A DNA stretch of 7,453 nucleotides from Clostridiales bacterium. Its GTDB lineage: Bacteria; Bacillota; Clostridia; Oscillospirales; Acutalibacteraceae. The DNA is taken from positions 1 to 7,453 of the forward strand of contig JAJQGZ010000183.1 in NCBI GenBank assembly GCA_021200075.1. Direction: 5' to 3'. The notes under the pieces were generated by a model. It ran no database searches, was not told the DNA's origin, and saw only the letters and a list, made by a program, of their open reading frames with translations. Numbering within the stretch: the first letter of the stretch is position 1; each line of letters opens with the position of its first letter. The position numbers and the translations under genes were made by a program. Of the stretch, positions 7,348 to 7,453 are shown piece after piece.

Positions 7348-7453
7348 TTATTTTGTTGTGACTTTTTTACCGTCGACCACTTGGAGTAAACCTTTTTGAG
7401 AGCCTGTAAAATAAAGTGTGTAAGTTAGGAAAACAGCTTGCACACTTTTTGCA
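7348..7453 (-). CDS. Possible C-terminal end of a minus-strand gene, open at the window edge
   Basis: The frame is open from the window edge to TAA at 7348-7350 and ends with GLLQVVDGKKVTTK. This last part reads like a genuine polar C-terminus, whereas the preceding residues (to about 7398) come from the hairpin or possible insertion-sequence end and look non-coding. It may be the tail of a gene cut by an insertion, or chance. I cannot assign a function. Confidence 0.2.
   Translation of the reverse strand, partial: AKSVQAVFLTYTLYFTGSQKGLLQVVDGKKVTTK
7398..7453. mobile_element. Possible end of an insertion sequence (IS256-like), cut by the window edge
   Basis: The stretch beginning GAGAGCCTGTAAAATAAAG at 7398 resembles the terminal repeat style of IS256-family (mutator-type) elements, whose ends often read G-rich-CTGT-AAAATAA followed by GTGTG. 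The resemblance is from memory; the transposase, the other end and any target duplication lie outside the window. The same bases also form a terminator-like hairpin. Confidence 0.3.
7413..7450 (+). terminator. Stem-loop with T-tract, probably bidirectional terminator
   Basis: GTGTGTAAG (7416-7424) pairs with CTTGCACAC (7437-7445), with one G-T wobble and a 12-nt loop. The stem is extended by three A-T pairs and followed by TTTTT (7446-7450). On the minus strand it is followed by a T-rich tract too. It could end transcription from the DUF4363 side. Confidence 0.5.

Noticed and set aside
1..7453. CRISPR arrays, tRNA or rRNA genes, toxin-antitoxin or defence systems
   Set aside because: No regularly spaced repeats, no cloverleaf or rRNA-like sequence, and no recognisable defence domains on either strand.

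Overview
The window reads as AT-rich chromosomal DNA from a spore-former-lineage Firmicute. It is most likely a Clostridia gut-type organism (Oscillospiraceae or Lachnospiraceae-like). The reasons are the GerA-type spore germination operon, the DUF421/DUF4363 pair, Shine-Dalgarno sites matching the GGAGGTGAT anti-16S complement, and a roughly 455-residue citrate synthase. The family placement is inference.

Layout. Positions 25-2262 (minus) hold an intact two-gene unit: a citrate synthase followed 24 nt later by an eight-helix membrane protein of unknown function. It is read from a near-consensus sigma-A promoter at 2306-2334. Positions 2335-2404 carry two copies of an 11-base repeat 22 bp apart. 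They lie between this promoter and a 50-codon plus-strand ORF (2405-2557) that has an excellent ribosome site and looks like the severed N-terminus of a membrane-anchored protein, possibly SpoIID. Positions 2532-6121 (minus) contain a complete but broken tricistronic gerA operon (gerAA, gerAB, gerAC). The gene order and overlaps are those of a normal operon, but each cistron carries lesions: in total five single-base homopolymer frameshifts and two in-frame stop codons. Repairing the indels on paper restores lengths divisible by three and proteins of about 487, 346 and 375 residues, the usual family sizes. Positions 6201-7317 (plus), diverging from gerAA, encode an intact DUF421 (YetF-like) membrane protein and an intact DUF4363 protein with a hairpin between them. 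The last 100 bases hold a hairpin with a T-tract, which may also be the end of an insertion sequence, and the tail of a possible minus-strand gene.

How it fits together. The neighbours on both sides are open reading frames without lesions, so the damage is confined to the germinant receptor, and perhaps to a neighbouring sporulation gene fragment. The simplest reading is a lineage that has lost, or is losing, spore germination through this receptor while keeping the metabolic and envelope genes around it. No new defence or mobile system was found. The main point of interest is this multi-lesion, single-operon pseudogenisation and the rearranged junction at its 3' end.
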